Of a stretch of DNA of 64,000 nucleotides, positions 1-8,639 are shown in pieces; position 1 is the stretch's first letter, and each line of letters begins with the position of its first letter. The notes below the pieces were generated by a model. It made no database searches and was not told the origin of the DNA. It worked only from the letters and a program-made list of their open reading frames with translations. The stretch lies in NCBI RefSeq assembly GCF_022095675.1, contig NZ_JAHYSG010000051.1:1-64000 (forward strand), written 5' to 3'. Made by a program: the position numbers and the translations under genes. This stretch comes from Dactylosporangium sp. AC04546. GTDB taxonomy: Bacteria > Actinomycetota > Actinomycetes > Mycobacteriales > Micromonosporaceae.

Positions 1-67
1 GATCGAACCGATCGAACCGATCGAACCGATCGAACCGATCGAACCGATCGAACCGATCGAACCGATC
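1..67. repeat. 9-bp tandem repeat, seven copies
   Basis: Seven perfect head-to-tail copies of GATCGAACC start at position 1, followed by a partial GATC. The array may extend left of the window. It ends about 16 bases before the ribosome binding site of the first gene. Each copy carries a GATC site. No function can be read from the sequence. Confidence 0.95.
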
Positions 68-94
68 AGCCGAATAGCGACTGGAGGCAACGAC

Positions 95-949
95 GTGACG
101 ACGTCCCTCGATCCGCTCGTGACCGATCCCGCCGAGGACCTGCGCCCGCCCGCCAGTACGCCCGCGCTGGCCATCGACAGCGGCGGCGAAACCTTACTGG
201 GACTCCTGCACATTCCGGCCGGCCCCGGCCCGCATCCGATCGTGATCATCCTGCACGGCTTTCCTGGCAACGAGCGCAACTTCGACCTGGCGCAGGCGTT
301 CCGGCGGGCGGGGTACGCCGCCCTGGTGTTCCACTACCGCGGATCGTGGGGGGTCGGCGGATCCTGGTCGTGGGGGCACGTCCTGGAGGACGTCGGCCGA
401 GTACTGGCCGCCGTCCGCGACCGCTCCCTCGTGGCCGCCCACCGGCTCGACCCGGACCGGCTGTGCCTGATCGGCCACAGCCTCGGCGGGTTCGCCGCCC
501 TGATGAGCGCCGCCGCTGACCCGTCCGTCGCCGCGGTCGCCGCGGTCGCCGGGTTCGACCTCAGCGTCGTGGACAGAGCCGGCCGTGCCGATCCGGCCGC
601 ACGCGAGGCTTACATCGACATGTTCGACGGCGAACTGCTGCCACTGCGAGGTACCAGCGGGAAAGCGCTCGTCACGGAGATCGAGGCGGCCGGACAGGCC
701 TGGGCATTGACCGGCCTCGCGGCGTCGCTCACCAACCGCCCTGTGCTGCTCGTCGGCGCTGGCGAGGACCACATCGTCACCCCGGTCGAGGTGCACCACC
801 GACCACTCGTCGACGCCTACCTCGCACACCCGGAGAACCGACTCGAGCACCACGTCCTGCCCGCCGACCACGCACTGTCCGGCCAACGTGTACAGCTGAC
901 GCGTCTGCTGCTGAGCTTCCTCGACCGGCACCTACGCCCTGTACGGTGA
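95..949 (+). CDS. alpha/beta hydrolase (dienelactone hydrolase/peptidase S9-like)
   Basis: A 284-residue cytoplasmic hydrolase of the alpha/beta fold. An HGFPGN oxyanion-type motif lies near residue 54, the nucleophile elbow GHSLGG places Ser129, an acidic GAGED stretch follows, and the late ADHALS supplies the catalytic His. No signal peptide is visible. The GTG start is preceded by GGAGG at 83-87. The stop overlaps by four bases (GTGA) the start of a broken MFS transporter gene, so the two were probably co-transcribed. The substrate cannot be told; esters or acyl-peptides are usual for the family. Confidence 0.85.
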   Translation: MTTSLDPLVTDPAEDLRPPASTPALAIDSGGETLLGLLHIPAGPGPHPIVIILHGFPGNERNFDLAQAFRRAGYAALVFHYRGSWGVGGSWSWGHVLEDVGRVLAAVRDRSLVAAHRLDPDRLCLIGHSLGGFAALMSAAADPSVAAVAAVAGFDLSVVDRAGRADPAAREAYIDMFDGELLPLRGTSGKALVTEIEAAGQAWALTGLAASLTNRPVLLVGAGEDHIVTPVEVHHRPLVDAYLAHPENRLEHHVLPADHALSGQRVQLTRLLLSFLDRHLRPVR

Positions 950-2126
950 TCGCCGCATCGCCGATCCCGAATGCGCCGCGGCCGGGCCGACCGTGGCAGT
1001 CGGCCGGACTTGCGCTCGGTGCCGTAACAGCGCTCGGGCTCGCCCGGTTCGCCTACGGTCTGCTCGTCCCGGCCATGCGCACCGACCTCGGCTGGAGCCT
1101 TGCCCAGGTTGGCGCGGTGACCACCGCCAACGACATCGGACCTCGTCGGCGCACTAGGTGACGGCGCCGCTGGCCCGGCTGCTGACGTTGACCGGCACCT
1201 TCCGGTGGAGAATGTCGGCTGTGTCGGTACCCCATCCTGCTCGCCGCGCGCCTCGCGGCCGGCGCTGCGGGTGCGCTGGTGTTCGTCACCGGAAGCGGGA
1301 TCGCCTCCCGGCTGGGCACCGCGGTCGGCTCGGCCGCACCGATTGGCGTCTACGTCGCGGGCTCGGGTGCCGGCATCGTGCTCGGCGGCGCCACGGTCCC
1401 CTCGCTGCTGGACCCACCCCGAACGTTAACCGCTGGCCTGGCTCGGCCTGGCGAGTCACCGCCGCAGTCGCCACCGTCATCAGCTGGCGAGCGGCACGCA
1501 CCGACCCTCGCGACGACGGCGAGGACACCGAGGTCGCCGTACGCCGCCGAGCCCAGGTCCGTCCACTGTGGCGCTTCGCCACCGCCTACACGCTCTTCGC
1601 TGCCGGCTACATCACGTACATCACATTCCTCTCGACCTATATGGCCGAGCACCGGTGGTCGGCCACGCAGACGTCTCTGACTTGGACGATACTCGGCCTC
1701 GCCGTCCTCGCCGGACCACACCTGTAGAGCAAGCCGGCCGCTGCATGGCCACACGCGTGGACCCTCACCACGCTCCTGACGATGGTCAGCGCAGCCGCCG
1801 CCGCACCACTGTTGACGCCAGCCCCGGCGATGCTCATCGGGTCCGCAGCTGCCTACGGGGCCGCGTTTCTGTCCGTGCCAGCAGCCATCACCACACTCGT
1901 GCGCGACACCACCACCCACGCCGACAGGATGCCGACGCTAGCCGCGTTCACGGCCCTGTTCCCCGCGGGCCAGACCGTCGGACCGTGGGTTGCCGGCGGA
2001 CTCGCCGACCGTACGACCTCGGGCACTACGCTCGCCTGGACGGCACTGCTCTGCGCCATAGCGGCCGTGCTCGCCGCCAGCCACTCGCTCAGCTCAGGCA
2101 GGCGCGGCCCGCCGGCCCCGCGATAA
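946..2126 (+). pseudogene. degenerate YbfB/YjiJ-type MFS transporter
   Basis: Fragments of one membrane transporter are spread over several frames. Residues from 946 read as the typical N-terminus (LGLARFAYGLLVPAMRTDLG), then the frame is lost near 1135. Pieces matching the middle of the family follow at about 1279-1430 (GIASRLGTAVGSAAPIGVY), 1560-1720 (FAAGYITYITFLSTYMAEH) and 1782-2126 (PAGQTVGPWVAGGLADRT). The order and spacing fit a roughly 390-residue YbfB-like permease hit by at least three frameshifts. It starts in GTGA overlap with the hydrolase. No functional product is expected. Confidence 0.8.
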
Positions 2127-2207
2127 CGACGTCTTGAGTTGCGCGTGTTGCGATGCGGCCATCGCTCGTGATGCCGCCAGCTCGGACGCGCCGGCATTGG
2201 GCACACT

Positions 2208-3119
2208 TCACATGTAGCCACGGTCGCGATAGGCGCGCGCCGCGCCCGGGTGGAGGGGTGCCGGCAGGAGTCGCCATGCGACGAAGGGGTTGAAGCCGGC
2301 GAGGCTGCTGTGAACCGTCGGAAGTCGGTCGAGGTTGTCGAGCAGTAACTGGGTCACTTCGTAGACGATCGGCTCGGGAACGTCCGCACCGACGACGAAA
2401 ACCGTGTCGACGAAGCAGGTGGGCACGTCGCCGGTCTGCAGGCCCGGGTACGTGCCGGCGGGGATCACCCCGGGCTTGGCGCCGAACCGGCTCGCCAGAT
2501 GCTTGGTGACGTCGGTGGGAAGCGGTGCGAGGTCAATGGGGCGCGGACCGTGGGCCGCGCGAGCGATGCTCGGTGCGGGCAGCGTTGTCGCGCCGAAGAC
2601 GAAGTCGATATCACCGGCGTGTAGCGCGGCTACGAGCGCGTCGTACCCGGCGAGCAGGACGTGTCCGCCGGCGGTGATGATGTCGTCGTAGCTGGTGGTG
2701 TAGTGCGAGAGCACCTGTTGGAACATCAGTTCGTCGGTCGTGTCTGTCGGTGGTGCGCCCACGCGGATGCGGCGCCCGGCTACCGCTTCGGGAAAGCTGG
2801 CCTGCTGGTCGCGGGCGGCGAGCAGGTTGTACGGGAGCGGCGACCAACCTGTGCCCAGACAATTGAGGTTCCGCAGTGGCTCTTGGAACGGCAGTCCACC
2901 GTTGTAGGCGGCGGCGACGACCACGTCGATACTCATCGCGATCTCCGCCTGTCCGGCTGCGACACGATGCAGGTTGTGCTCGCCGCCGCCTGCCTCGAGG
3001 GCGAACCGGAGGTCGGTGCTCGTTTCCTCGAGCAGACGGAGTAGCTGCTCGGTCATCTCGTACCATCCGTCGCCCGGATTGCCGCCGAGCCACGTCAGCG
3101 TGCCCGCAGTTGTGTCCAT
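2208..3119 (-). CDS. TAXI-family (TRAP-type) solute-binding protein
   Basis: This 303-residue protein resembles the TAXI solute receptors of TRAP transporters: an N-terminal WLGGNPGDGWYEM segment, AGGGEHNLHRVAAGQAEIAM, and a hinge with GRRIRVGAPPT. The ATG at 3119 is chosen because AGGAG lies 6 bases upstream; a longer reading frame lacks such a site. There is no evident signal peptide or lipobox, which is odd for a binding protein. No DctQM/TRAP permease gene is nearby. It lies 64 bases downstream of the SHMT-like gene on the same strand, so the two probably form an operon. It may act as a cytoplasmic ligand sensor rather than a transport receptor. Confidence 0.75.
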   Translation of the reverse strand: MDTTAGTLTWLGGNPGDGWYEMTEQLLRLLEETSTDLRFALEAGGGEHNLHRVAAGQAEIAMSIDVVVAAAYNGGLPFQEPLRNLNCLGTGWSPLPYNLLAARDQQASFPEAVAGRRIRVGAPPTDTTDELMFQQVLSHYTTSYDDIITAGGHVLLAGYDALVAALHAGDIDFVFGATTLPAPSIARAAHGPRPIDLAPLPTDVTKHLASRFGAKPGVIPAGTYPGLQTGDVPTCFVDTVFVVGADVPEPIVYEVTQLLLDNLDRLPTVHSSLAGFNPFVAWRLLPAPLHPGAARAYRDRGYM

Positions 3120-3183
3120 GTGCGCTCCTATTCGTCTTCTGGTGATCCGGTTGTCAGTGCTCCGAGCGGCGCGGCGAGTACGA

Positions 3184-4509
3184 CTACGCGGTGAAGTGGA
3201 CACGTTGAAACGCTCGCCTCCAGGCGCTGACTTCCTCGCCTACACTGCGCGGATTGTCATCCCCACACAGCCCGCGGGCGATGAACTCAGCCAGCACGGG
3301 CATATCGGCCCCTGTCATGCCAAGGCGCGCAACCTCCGGCGTGCCAAGCCGCAGCCCGTTCACGTCCCCGGCGATTTCGCCGATCGGCAATCCGATGCCG
3401 CTGGTGAGCAGATTCACCGCCCGCAGCCGCCGGGCGGCTGACTGGCCGCCAAGATAGCCGCGAGCGTCTACAGCGAACTGATGGGACTGGGTACACCGCC
3501 CGCCCGGCGCGTAGACGGGGATCCCGCGAGCCTGCAGCGATTCGGCCAGCCCTGCCGCCGTCGCGACCATGGCCTCGGCATAGTCAGCGCCGGCCGCTTG
3601 CCAGTCCAGCAACGTCCGCGCCAGTGCCGCGGTCTTGCCCACGTCGAAGTTGGCGGTCAACCCTGGATACGCGATCGCCTCGAGCCGCTGAGCAATCTCG
3701 GTGTCGTTGGTGAGGATCAGCCCACCCGGCGGCCCGCCGAGGCTCTTGTAGGTGCTCATCGTCATGAGGTGGGCGCCCTCGGCGAGTGGGTTCGGCCACG
3801 CCCCGCCGGCGATCACGCCACACAAGTGAGCGGCGTCGAAGAGCACTTTGGCGTCGACGCTGTCCGCGATCTCACGGATGTCCGCGACCGGATGCGGAAA
3901 CAGGTTCAGGCTGCCGCCGATCGTGATCAGGCTCGGCCGGACCTGCCGGGCGAGTTCGGCGAGCGCGTGCAGGTCGACGCTGTAGCGATCGGCATCCACG
4001 GGTGCCGCAACTGTCGTCAGGCGGTACAGCCCGGCCGCGCCGTCGCGGTGATGCGTGACGTGGCCGCCGATACAGGCAGGCGGCGCGATGATTGACGTAC
4101 CTGGAGCGCAGGTCGCCATGAACGCGTAGAGGTTGGCCAGCGCGCCCGAGCCGACGCGGATCTCCACGTAGCGCGCCCCGAACACCTCGGCGGCCAACTC
4201 GGCCGCGATCACTTCGATCTCCTCGATGGCCTCCAGACCCATCTCGTACTTGTCTCCGGGGTAGCCCAGCGATGCCCGCGACCCCAGCCTTGCGGACAGC
4301 ATGGCCTCCGCCGCCGGGTTCATGACGTTGGAGGCGGGGTTCAGGTTCACGCACTCATGCTCGTGGATCACCCGATTCCGGGCCACCAGAGTGGCGAGCC
4401 GATCGGCGATTCCAGCATGGTCCATGGATGTCGTGCTGCTGACGACCGACTCGACACGTTGCGCGACGACATCCGTCAGCCAAGGGCGATGAGCAAGAGC
4501 AGCGGCCAT
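3184..4509 (-). CDS. SHMT-fold PLP-dependent enzyme, not housekeeping GlyA
   Basis: A 441-residue fold-type I PLP enzyme close to serine hydroxymethyltransferase. The PLP lysine lies in STYKSLGGPPGG, the cofactor aspartate in FDAAHLCG, and LGYPGDKYEMG aligns with the EGYPGKRYYGG stretch of GlyA. By eye, the family Tyr-Ala-Glu preceding that stretch (Tyr55 and Glu57 in E. coli GlyA) reads Ala-Ser-Leu, and the ASEN motif reads ASN. Glu57 is needed for folate-dependent hydroxymethyl transfer, so a folate-independent aldolase or threonine-transaldolase-like reaction, or 2-methylserine chemistry, is possible. AGGAGG precedes the ATG. It is divergent from a PucR regulator and upstream of a TAXI binding protein. 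Confidence 0.8.
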   Translation of the reverse strand: MAAALAHRPWLTDVVAQRVESVVSSTTSMDHAGIADRLATLVARNRVIHEHECVNLNPASNVMNPAAEAMLSARLGSRASLGYPGDKYEMGLEAIEEIEVIAAELAAEVFGARYVEIRVGSGALANLYAFMATCAPGTSIIAPPACIGGHVTHHRDGAAGLYRLTTVAAPVDADRYSVDLHALAELARQVRPSLITIGGSLNLFPHPVADIREIADSVDAKVLFDAAHLCGVIAGGAWPNPLAEGAHLMTMSTYKSLGGPPGGLILTNDTEIAQRLEAIAYPGLTANFDVGKTAALARTLLDWQAAGADYAEAMVATAAGLAESLQARGIPVYAPGGRCTQSHQFAVDARGYLGGQSAARRLRAVNLLTSGIGLPIGEIAGDVNGLRLGTPEVARLGMTGADMPVLAEFIARGLCGDDNPRSVGEEVSAWRRAFQRVHFTA

Positions 4510-4618
4510 GACGTCCTCCTAGCGCGGCGTCCGTGCGGCGCCGGTCACCGACCGACGTTACGAGCAGAACAGCAGGCCGGTCATCGGTCATGAGCAGCAA
4601 GCCATCGCCCGACGATTG

Positions 4619-4630
4619 CTACAAATGTAG
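4619..4630. promoter_or_regulatory. candidate operator, 12-bp palindrome
   Basis: CTACA-AA-TGTAG is a perfect inverted repeat centred 15 bases upstream of the PucR start, in the divergent intergenic region facing the SHMT-like gene. It is AT-rich against a high-GC background. It could be the PucR autoregulatory site controlling both directions. This is inferred from position and symmetry only. Confidence 0.45.
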
Positions 4631-4639
4631 AATTGCGCG

Positions 4640-5896
4640 GTGACCGCGATCCCAACAGCTGGTCAGCCAGATGGTCTGCAGCGCGAACTCGACCACCTCG
4701 CCGCAGGACTTGGACGCAGCGTCAGTCTTGACGACCCAGAGGGCGCGCTGCTCGGCTACAGTGCCCAGGGCTCAGACATCGACCCGGTCCGGATCACGGC
4801 CATCTTGACCCGACAGGTGCCCGCGGCGGTCCAGGACTATCAGCGTCACCACGGAGTCGAGACAGCCACCAGCCCCTTCACGTTGCCCGGCAACGCGGAA
4901 CTGAACATGGCGCCGCGGTTGTGCCTGCCGATCCTGCGCGGCGCCAACCGGCTCGGCTACCTGTGGATACTCACCGACGGTGTGGACCTGGACCCCACTG
5001 ACCGCATGACCGCGAATGAGTCGGCGCGGCGCATCGGCCGAATCCTGGAGTCCCGCGCGAGTCAGCCCGCGGACGGGCCGACCACCGACCGGGCGTTCGC
5101 CGAACTTCTCGCCCAAACCGCCTCACCTGGCGATTTCATCAGCCACCTCGCCAGATCGGCGCCGTACGCGGTGGACGCACCCATGCAGATCGCGGTCGCC
5201 ATCGCCGCCAGCCGCGACCACGACGAGCGCACAGCCTCATCGGCCGCGCCGCCCACCGGCAGAGCACCCACAGCCTCCGCACTTCACCGCACACCTGGGG
5301 TCGTCGCCACACACGTCACGGCCAACCGAATCGTCACACTGCTGACCGCCGCCGGTCGCGGCGGCGCCGCACCGCACGCGCTCATCCGGACCCTCAGCAC
5401 GTGGGAATCCGACGACCGGTGCTTCATCGTTGCGACCAGTCCGCCCATCAAGCTCGCCGACGCCACCTTCGTCAGGGACTACGCCCGAGCAACGCTCGCG
5501 TGCGAAATCGCTTGTTTCGATCGCGCTCTGCCGACGTCGCTGTCGTGGAACGACCTCGGCATCTACCAACTCCTTCTAGCAGCCGCCCGGCCCGGCGCGT
5601 GGGTCTCAGCGCGCGCACCGCTCGATCACCAGATGGCCGCCATCACCCCACTGAGCCAAACGCTCGAGCGGTACCTGGACCTCGGCGCTGATGCCGGGCG
5701 AACCGCCATCGACCTGCACATCCACCGCACCACCCTGTACTACCGGCTGCGCCGGGCCGCCCAACTACTCGACGTCGACCTGGACAACGGCATCATCCGC
5801 GCCCAGGTTCACGCAACCATGAAAGCCGGCCGCCTCGCCAGAGCCTGGGACCACTTCCAATGGACGCACACATTGCTGGACTCGGTACGTCCATGA
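4640..5896 (+). CDS. PucR/CdaR-type transcriptional regulator
   Basis: This 418-residue regulator has a sensory N-terminal half (roughly residues 1-140, GAF-like) and a middle GGDEF-derived region. The C-terminal PucR helix-turn-helix is clear: DLHIHRTTLYYRLRRAAQLL near residues 355-375, preceded by RYLDLGADAG. GTG start; a 12-bp palindrome lies just upstream. It is transcribed away from the SHMT/TAXI pair, which it most likely controls. It ends one base before the convergent phosphotriesterase-like gene, leaving no room for a separate terminator. Confidence 0.85.
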   Translation: MTAIPTAGQPDGLQRELDHLAAGLGRSVSLDDPEGALLGYSAQGSDIDPVRITAILTRQVPAAVQDYQRHHGVETATSPFTLPGNAELNMAPRLCLPILRGANRLGYLWILTDGVDLDPTDRMTANESARRIGRILESRASQPADGPTTDRAFAELLAQTASPGDFISHLARSAPYAVDAPMQIAVAIAASRDHDERTASSAAPPTGRAPTASALHRTPGVVATHVTANRIVTLLTAAGRGGAAPHALIRTLSTWESDDRCFIVATSPPIKLADATFVRDYARATLACEIACFDRALPTSLSWNDLGIYQLLLAAARPGAWVSARAPLDHQMAAITPLSQTLERYLDLGADAGRTAIDLHIHRTTLYYRLRRAAQLLDVDLDNGIIRAQVHATMKAGRLARAWDHFQWTHTLLDSVRP

Positions 5897-6814
5897 TCAG
5901 CCTACGGAACCTGCGCGGGGTCGCAAGGTGAGGGCGCGGGCCGGGTTGGCGACGGTGATCGTCTCCCACGCGTCGTCGCCGATTCGTTGTGTGACGGTAT
6001 GGCGGAAGTGCTGGAGTACGCCGGGCATACCGGGTCCGGATGTCACTGATCTCGCTGCCGCGGTTGTGGTGTCACCGCCGACGAGTAACTGGTGGAGGTG
6101 GCCGCGTGTGGCGAGGAGTTCGATCAGGGCTGGGGTGCGCCAGTCCGTGGGATGGTTCGGGCGGGACGGACCGTCGAAGCACAGGAACGCGCCGCTGCTG
6201 GCCAGTTCGAGAAGGTAGCCGTCGTCGGGGTTGCGGCCGACGTGGCCGAGGACGGTCGAGGTTGACGGGACGCTGTTCTTGCCCAGTTCGGCGAGGACCA
6301 GGTCGCCGGCCGAGCCGAGTTCGAGGTGGATCGCCACAGGTGTGCCGGTGAGTATGTGCGCCGCAGCCGCGGCTTCGAGGGAGACGCGTTCGAAGGTGTC
6401 GAGGTGGTGGTAGCCGGTACCGATCTTCACCAGTCCGCAGGGATGGGTCGTTGAGGTGATGTCGGCCACGATCAACCTGGCGAGGTCGTCAGCCGTTCGG
6501 TTGGCCTCCTCAGGATCGTGGTGCATGGCGCGATGTCGTCCGGTCGCCGCCACGATGTGCAGTCCCGTCGCCGCGGCTATCGCGGCCAGATCGGCGCGAC
6601 GTCTGCCGAGTCCGCGGGGTGTCCACTGGACGACGGTGCGGCCCCCGGCGGCGGCGAACGCCTGTGCTTCGGCTGTTGCGGCCTCCACGTCGTCGAGTTC
6701 CTGTCCGGGCAGAGCCGGCGTACGAAAAAATAGATGGTCGTGAGAATTGGTGGCGCCGAGCTGATCGGAGTTGACATCGCCGAGCACAGTCCGTATCGAT
6801 GTTGGGTGGTTCAC
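5897..6814 (-). CDS. phosphotriesterase-family metal-dependent hydrolase
   Basis: A 305-residue TIM-barrel amidohydrolase of the PTE branch. The binuclear metal ligands can be followed in order: HDH (His25, His27), the carbamylatable Lys in GLVKIGTG, His in VAIHLELG, His in TVLGHVGR and Asp in VGGDTTTA. Such enzymes hydrolyse lactones or phosphotriesters. GTG start overlapping the DUF4865 stop by four bases (GTGA). It is the last gene of the TetR-cupin-DUF4865 operon, whose physiological substrate is unknown; a lactone or enol-ester detoxified under TetR control is a reasonable inference. Confidence 0.8.
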   Translation of the reverse strand: MNHPTSIRTVLGDVNSDQLGATNSHDHLFFRTPALPGQELDDVEAATAEAQAFAAAGGRTVVQWTPRGLGRRRADLAAIAAATGLHIVAATGRHRAMHHDPEEANRTADDLARLIVADITSTTHPCGLVKIGTGYHHLDTFERVSLEAAAAAHILTGTPVAIHLELGSAGDLVLAELGKNSVPSTSTVLGHVGRNPDDGYLLELASSGAFLCFDGPSRPNHPTDWRTPALIELLATRGHLHQLLVGGDTTTAAARSVTSGPGMPGVLQHFRHTVTQRIGDDAWETITVANPARALTLRPRAGSVG

Positions 6815-7395
6815 TGCTGGTCTGGTTCGTTGATGTGCAGCACGGTGTAGAGCGTGGCGTCATTCAGCACCGTCGCGCGATCGAGTCCGGCGATCGTCGT
6901 GAACTCGATCGTCTGCCAGGTCGTCGGATCGACGCCTGCGAACGCGAGATGCGTTTCCGGGAGTTGAGCTCGGGCGGCCACCGCTGCTTCCAGCGCCTGC
7001 GCCACCGTGACGAGATCGGCGGCTTGGTCGACCATCTCAGTTCGCAGCAACGCGTGGGTAACGGCTGATTTTCCGCACCTGCCAACACCGAGTGCGGTCG
7101 GCACCCAGGTGTGCACTTGCGGTCGACCGAAGTCGCGCACGATGCCGTCGAAGCCTTGGCCGCCCCACAGGAATTCGGCCGCGGCGTTGCTGTCCGCCCA
7201 CAGGTAGAAAGGTGCGTACTGGTTCACCTGCGACCCGTCGGCACCTACCTCACGGATGCAGTACGCCTTGCACCGAAGGCCTCTGCGGTTGTCGAGCGCG
7301 CTACCTCGCGTTCGCACCCGCGTCCGAATGACCTCCATGTCGTAGTCGGCTGGCAACGCGATGGGGTACTGCATCAACAGCTGTCCGTGTCTCAC
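6811..7395 (-). CDS. DUF4865 family protein
   Basis: The sequence carries the hallmarks I associate with DUF4865: MQYPIALPADYDM at the start, then QVNQYAPFYLW and FDGIVRDFGRPQVHTW. The function is unknown; the family often sits beside TetR regulators and cupins, as here. I choose the GTG at 7395, which overlaps the cupin stop as GTGA; the ATG at 7374, directly before QYPIALP, is the alternative and fits the family N-terminus as well. About 194 residues, with no signal peptide or membrane segment. Confidence 0.8.
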   Translation of the reverse strand: MRHGQLLMQYPIALPADYDMEVIRTRVRTRGSALDNRRGLRCKAYCIREVGADGSQVNQYAPFYLWADSNAAAEFLWGGQGFDGIVRDFGRPQVHTWVPTALGVGRCGKSAVTHALLRTEMVDQAADLVTVAQALEAAVAARAQLPETHLAFAGVDPTTWQTIEFTTIAGLDRATVLNDATLYTVLHINEPDQQ

Positions 7396-7787
7396 CGCTT
7401 CACATCCCACGGATTGCCGGCGACGGGCTCCAGCCAACGCACGGAGTCACTGCCGGGCGTCTCGGTCTGCACGGCGACGTGGGTCATCGTGGACTGTGGA
7501 CCGGCGCCGTGCCAGTGCTCCTCGCCCGGGTCGGTCCACACCGACACCCCGGACTCCAGTTCGATGAGGTGGCCGTCGCGCGTGCCAACGTAGCCGAAGC
7601 CGTCGGTACAGATCAGCAGCTGACCGCGCTCGTGCGCGTGCCACGCGGTGCGCCCGCCGGCGTCAAAGCACACGACGTAGGCGTGCAACTGCGGGTCCTC
7701 GGGCGGAGCGAGGTGCAGTCCGGAGACCGAGCCGGTGAAGCGTGACTCGTCCGGAAGATCGGTAAGCGTGGCGTCGATCCGCCTCAT
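7392..7787 (-). CDS. small cupin-domain protein
   Basis: A 131-residue single-domain cupin. Metal-binding motif 1 is visible as GGRTAWHAHERGQLLICTDG, and motif 2 as DPGEEHWHGAGP. Proteins of this size include detoxification enzymes and ligand-binding partners of quinone or carboxymuconolactone enzymes. ATGA overlap with the upstream TetR gene and GTGA overlap with DUF4865 imply translational coupling. The activity cannot be inferred further. Confidence 0.85.
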   Translation of the reverse strand: MRRIDATLTDLPDESRFTGSVSGLHLAPPEDPQLHAYVVCFDAGGRTAWHAHERGQLLICTDGFGYVGTRDGHLIELESGVSVWTDPGEEHWHGAGPQSTMTHVAVQTETPGSDSVRWLEPVAGNPWDVKR

Positions 7788-8374
7788 CGGATGTCCTGCT
7801 TTCGGAGGTGTTCGAGCATCGCGACGGCGCCACGGACGGCACGGTCGAACGGCGCAGGATCGCCGGCTGCACGGGCCAGCACGTAACCACCCTGCACAAC
7901 GGCGAGCACGGTGTCCGCGAGCTCGGCAGGTTGCACACTGCCGTCGAATTCGTCGTTGTCCACACCGTCACGGATGACAGCCGCGATGCGGCCCCGCAAC
8001 TGGTCGAACGTGGTGGCGACCACGTGGTGCAGGGCCGCGGACTCCAGGACCTCGGCGTCGCCGGTCATCCGGCCCACCGGACACCCACGCAAGACCTCGC
8101 GCTGGCGCAGCAGATAGGCCTTCAACCGCTCCAACGCGGAACCGTCGCCAGCCAGGTCCGTCTCGGCGCGGGCGAGCAACTGTTGCGCGGTGTCCCGCAT
8201 CGCCGCAGCCGCCAGGTCTTCCTTGCCGGTGAAATGGTGGTACATACTGCCCTGCCCCGCGCCCGCCCTGTCGAGGATCGCGCGCGGACTGGTCGCGGCG
8301 TAGCCGCGTTCCCAGAGGAGCTCCCGGGTGCTTTCGATCAGATGATCGCGGGTCGTGCCATCAGCTTTCGGCAT
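7784..8374 (-). CDS. TetR-family repressor, first gene of its operon
   Basis: A 196-residue TetR regulator. The N-terminal DNA-binding domain reads TRDHLIESTRELLWERGYAA, followed by the recognition helix region GAGQGSMYHHFTGKEDL; the C-terminal ligand domain is of the YxaF/LmrA-like subfamily (VLRGCPVGRMTGDAEV). It heads the cupin, DUF4865 and PTE-like genes with 4-bp overlaps. A 16-bp near-palindrome lies 4 bases upstream of the ATG, so autorepression with release by a small-molecule substrate of the operon is the simplest model. Confidence 0.9.
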   Translation of the reverse strand: MPKADGTTRDHLIESTRELLWERGYAATSPRAILDRAGAGQGSMYHHFTGKEDLAAAAMRDTAQQLLARAETDLAGDGSALERLKAYLLRQREVLRGCPVGRMTGDAEVLESAALHHVVATTFDQLRGRIAAVIRDGVDNDEFDGSVQPAELADTVLAVVQGGYVLARAAGDPAPFDRAVRGAVAMLEHLRKQDIR

Positions 8375-8377
8375 GTT

Positions 8378-8393
8378 TACATACTAGTAGGTA
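8378..8393. promoter_or_regulatory. candidate TetR operator
   Basis: TACATACT-AGTAGGTA is a 16-bp inverted repeat with seven of eight matching positions, centred on TACTAGTA. It lies immediately upstream of the TetR start codon. Sites of this form are common in front of this TetR subfamily. It would cover the promoter of the four-gene operon. Confidence 0.65.
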
Positions 8394-8639
8394 CAGTAAG
8401 TGCGGGCAACTCCCCAATCCCCTACGATCGTCTTGGGCGCGCCTCCGGCGGCCGCGCCGAGGCCCAACCGTCACATACCGCTATCCACGGCCCACGTGTC
8501 GGTCTACCGCATCCCGCCCGGCCCCGAGATCGGGCCGCCCGCGCGCCAGCTCCAGCACGCGCGGGTAGGGCTAGGCATACCCGGGATCCGGGTGCTACGC
8601 ATAGTGCGCTGGGACGGCCGCGGCTGGTGTGCTCAGCTC

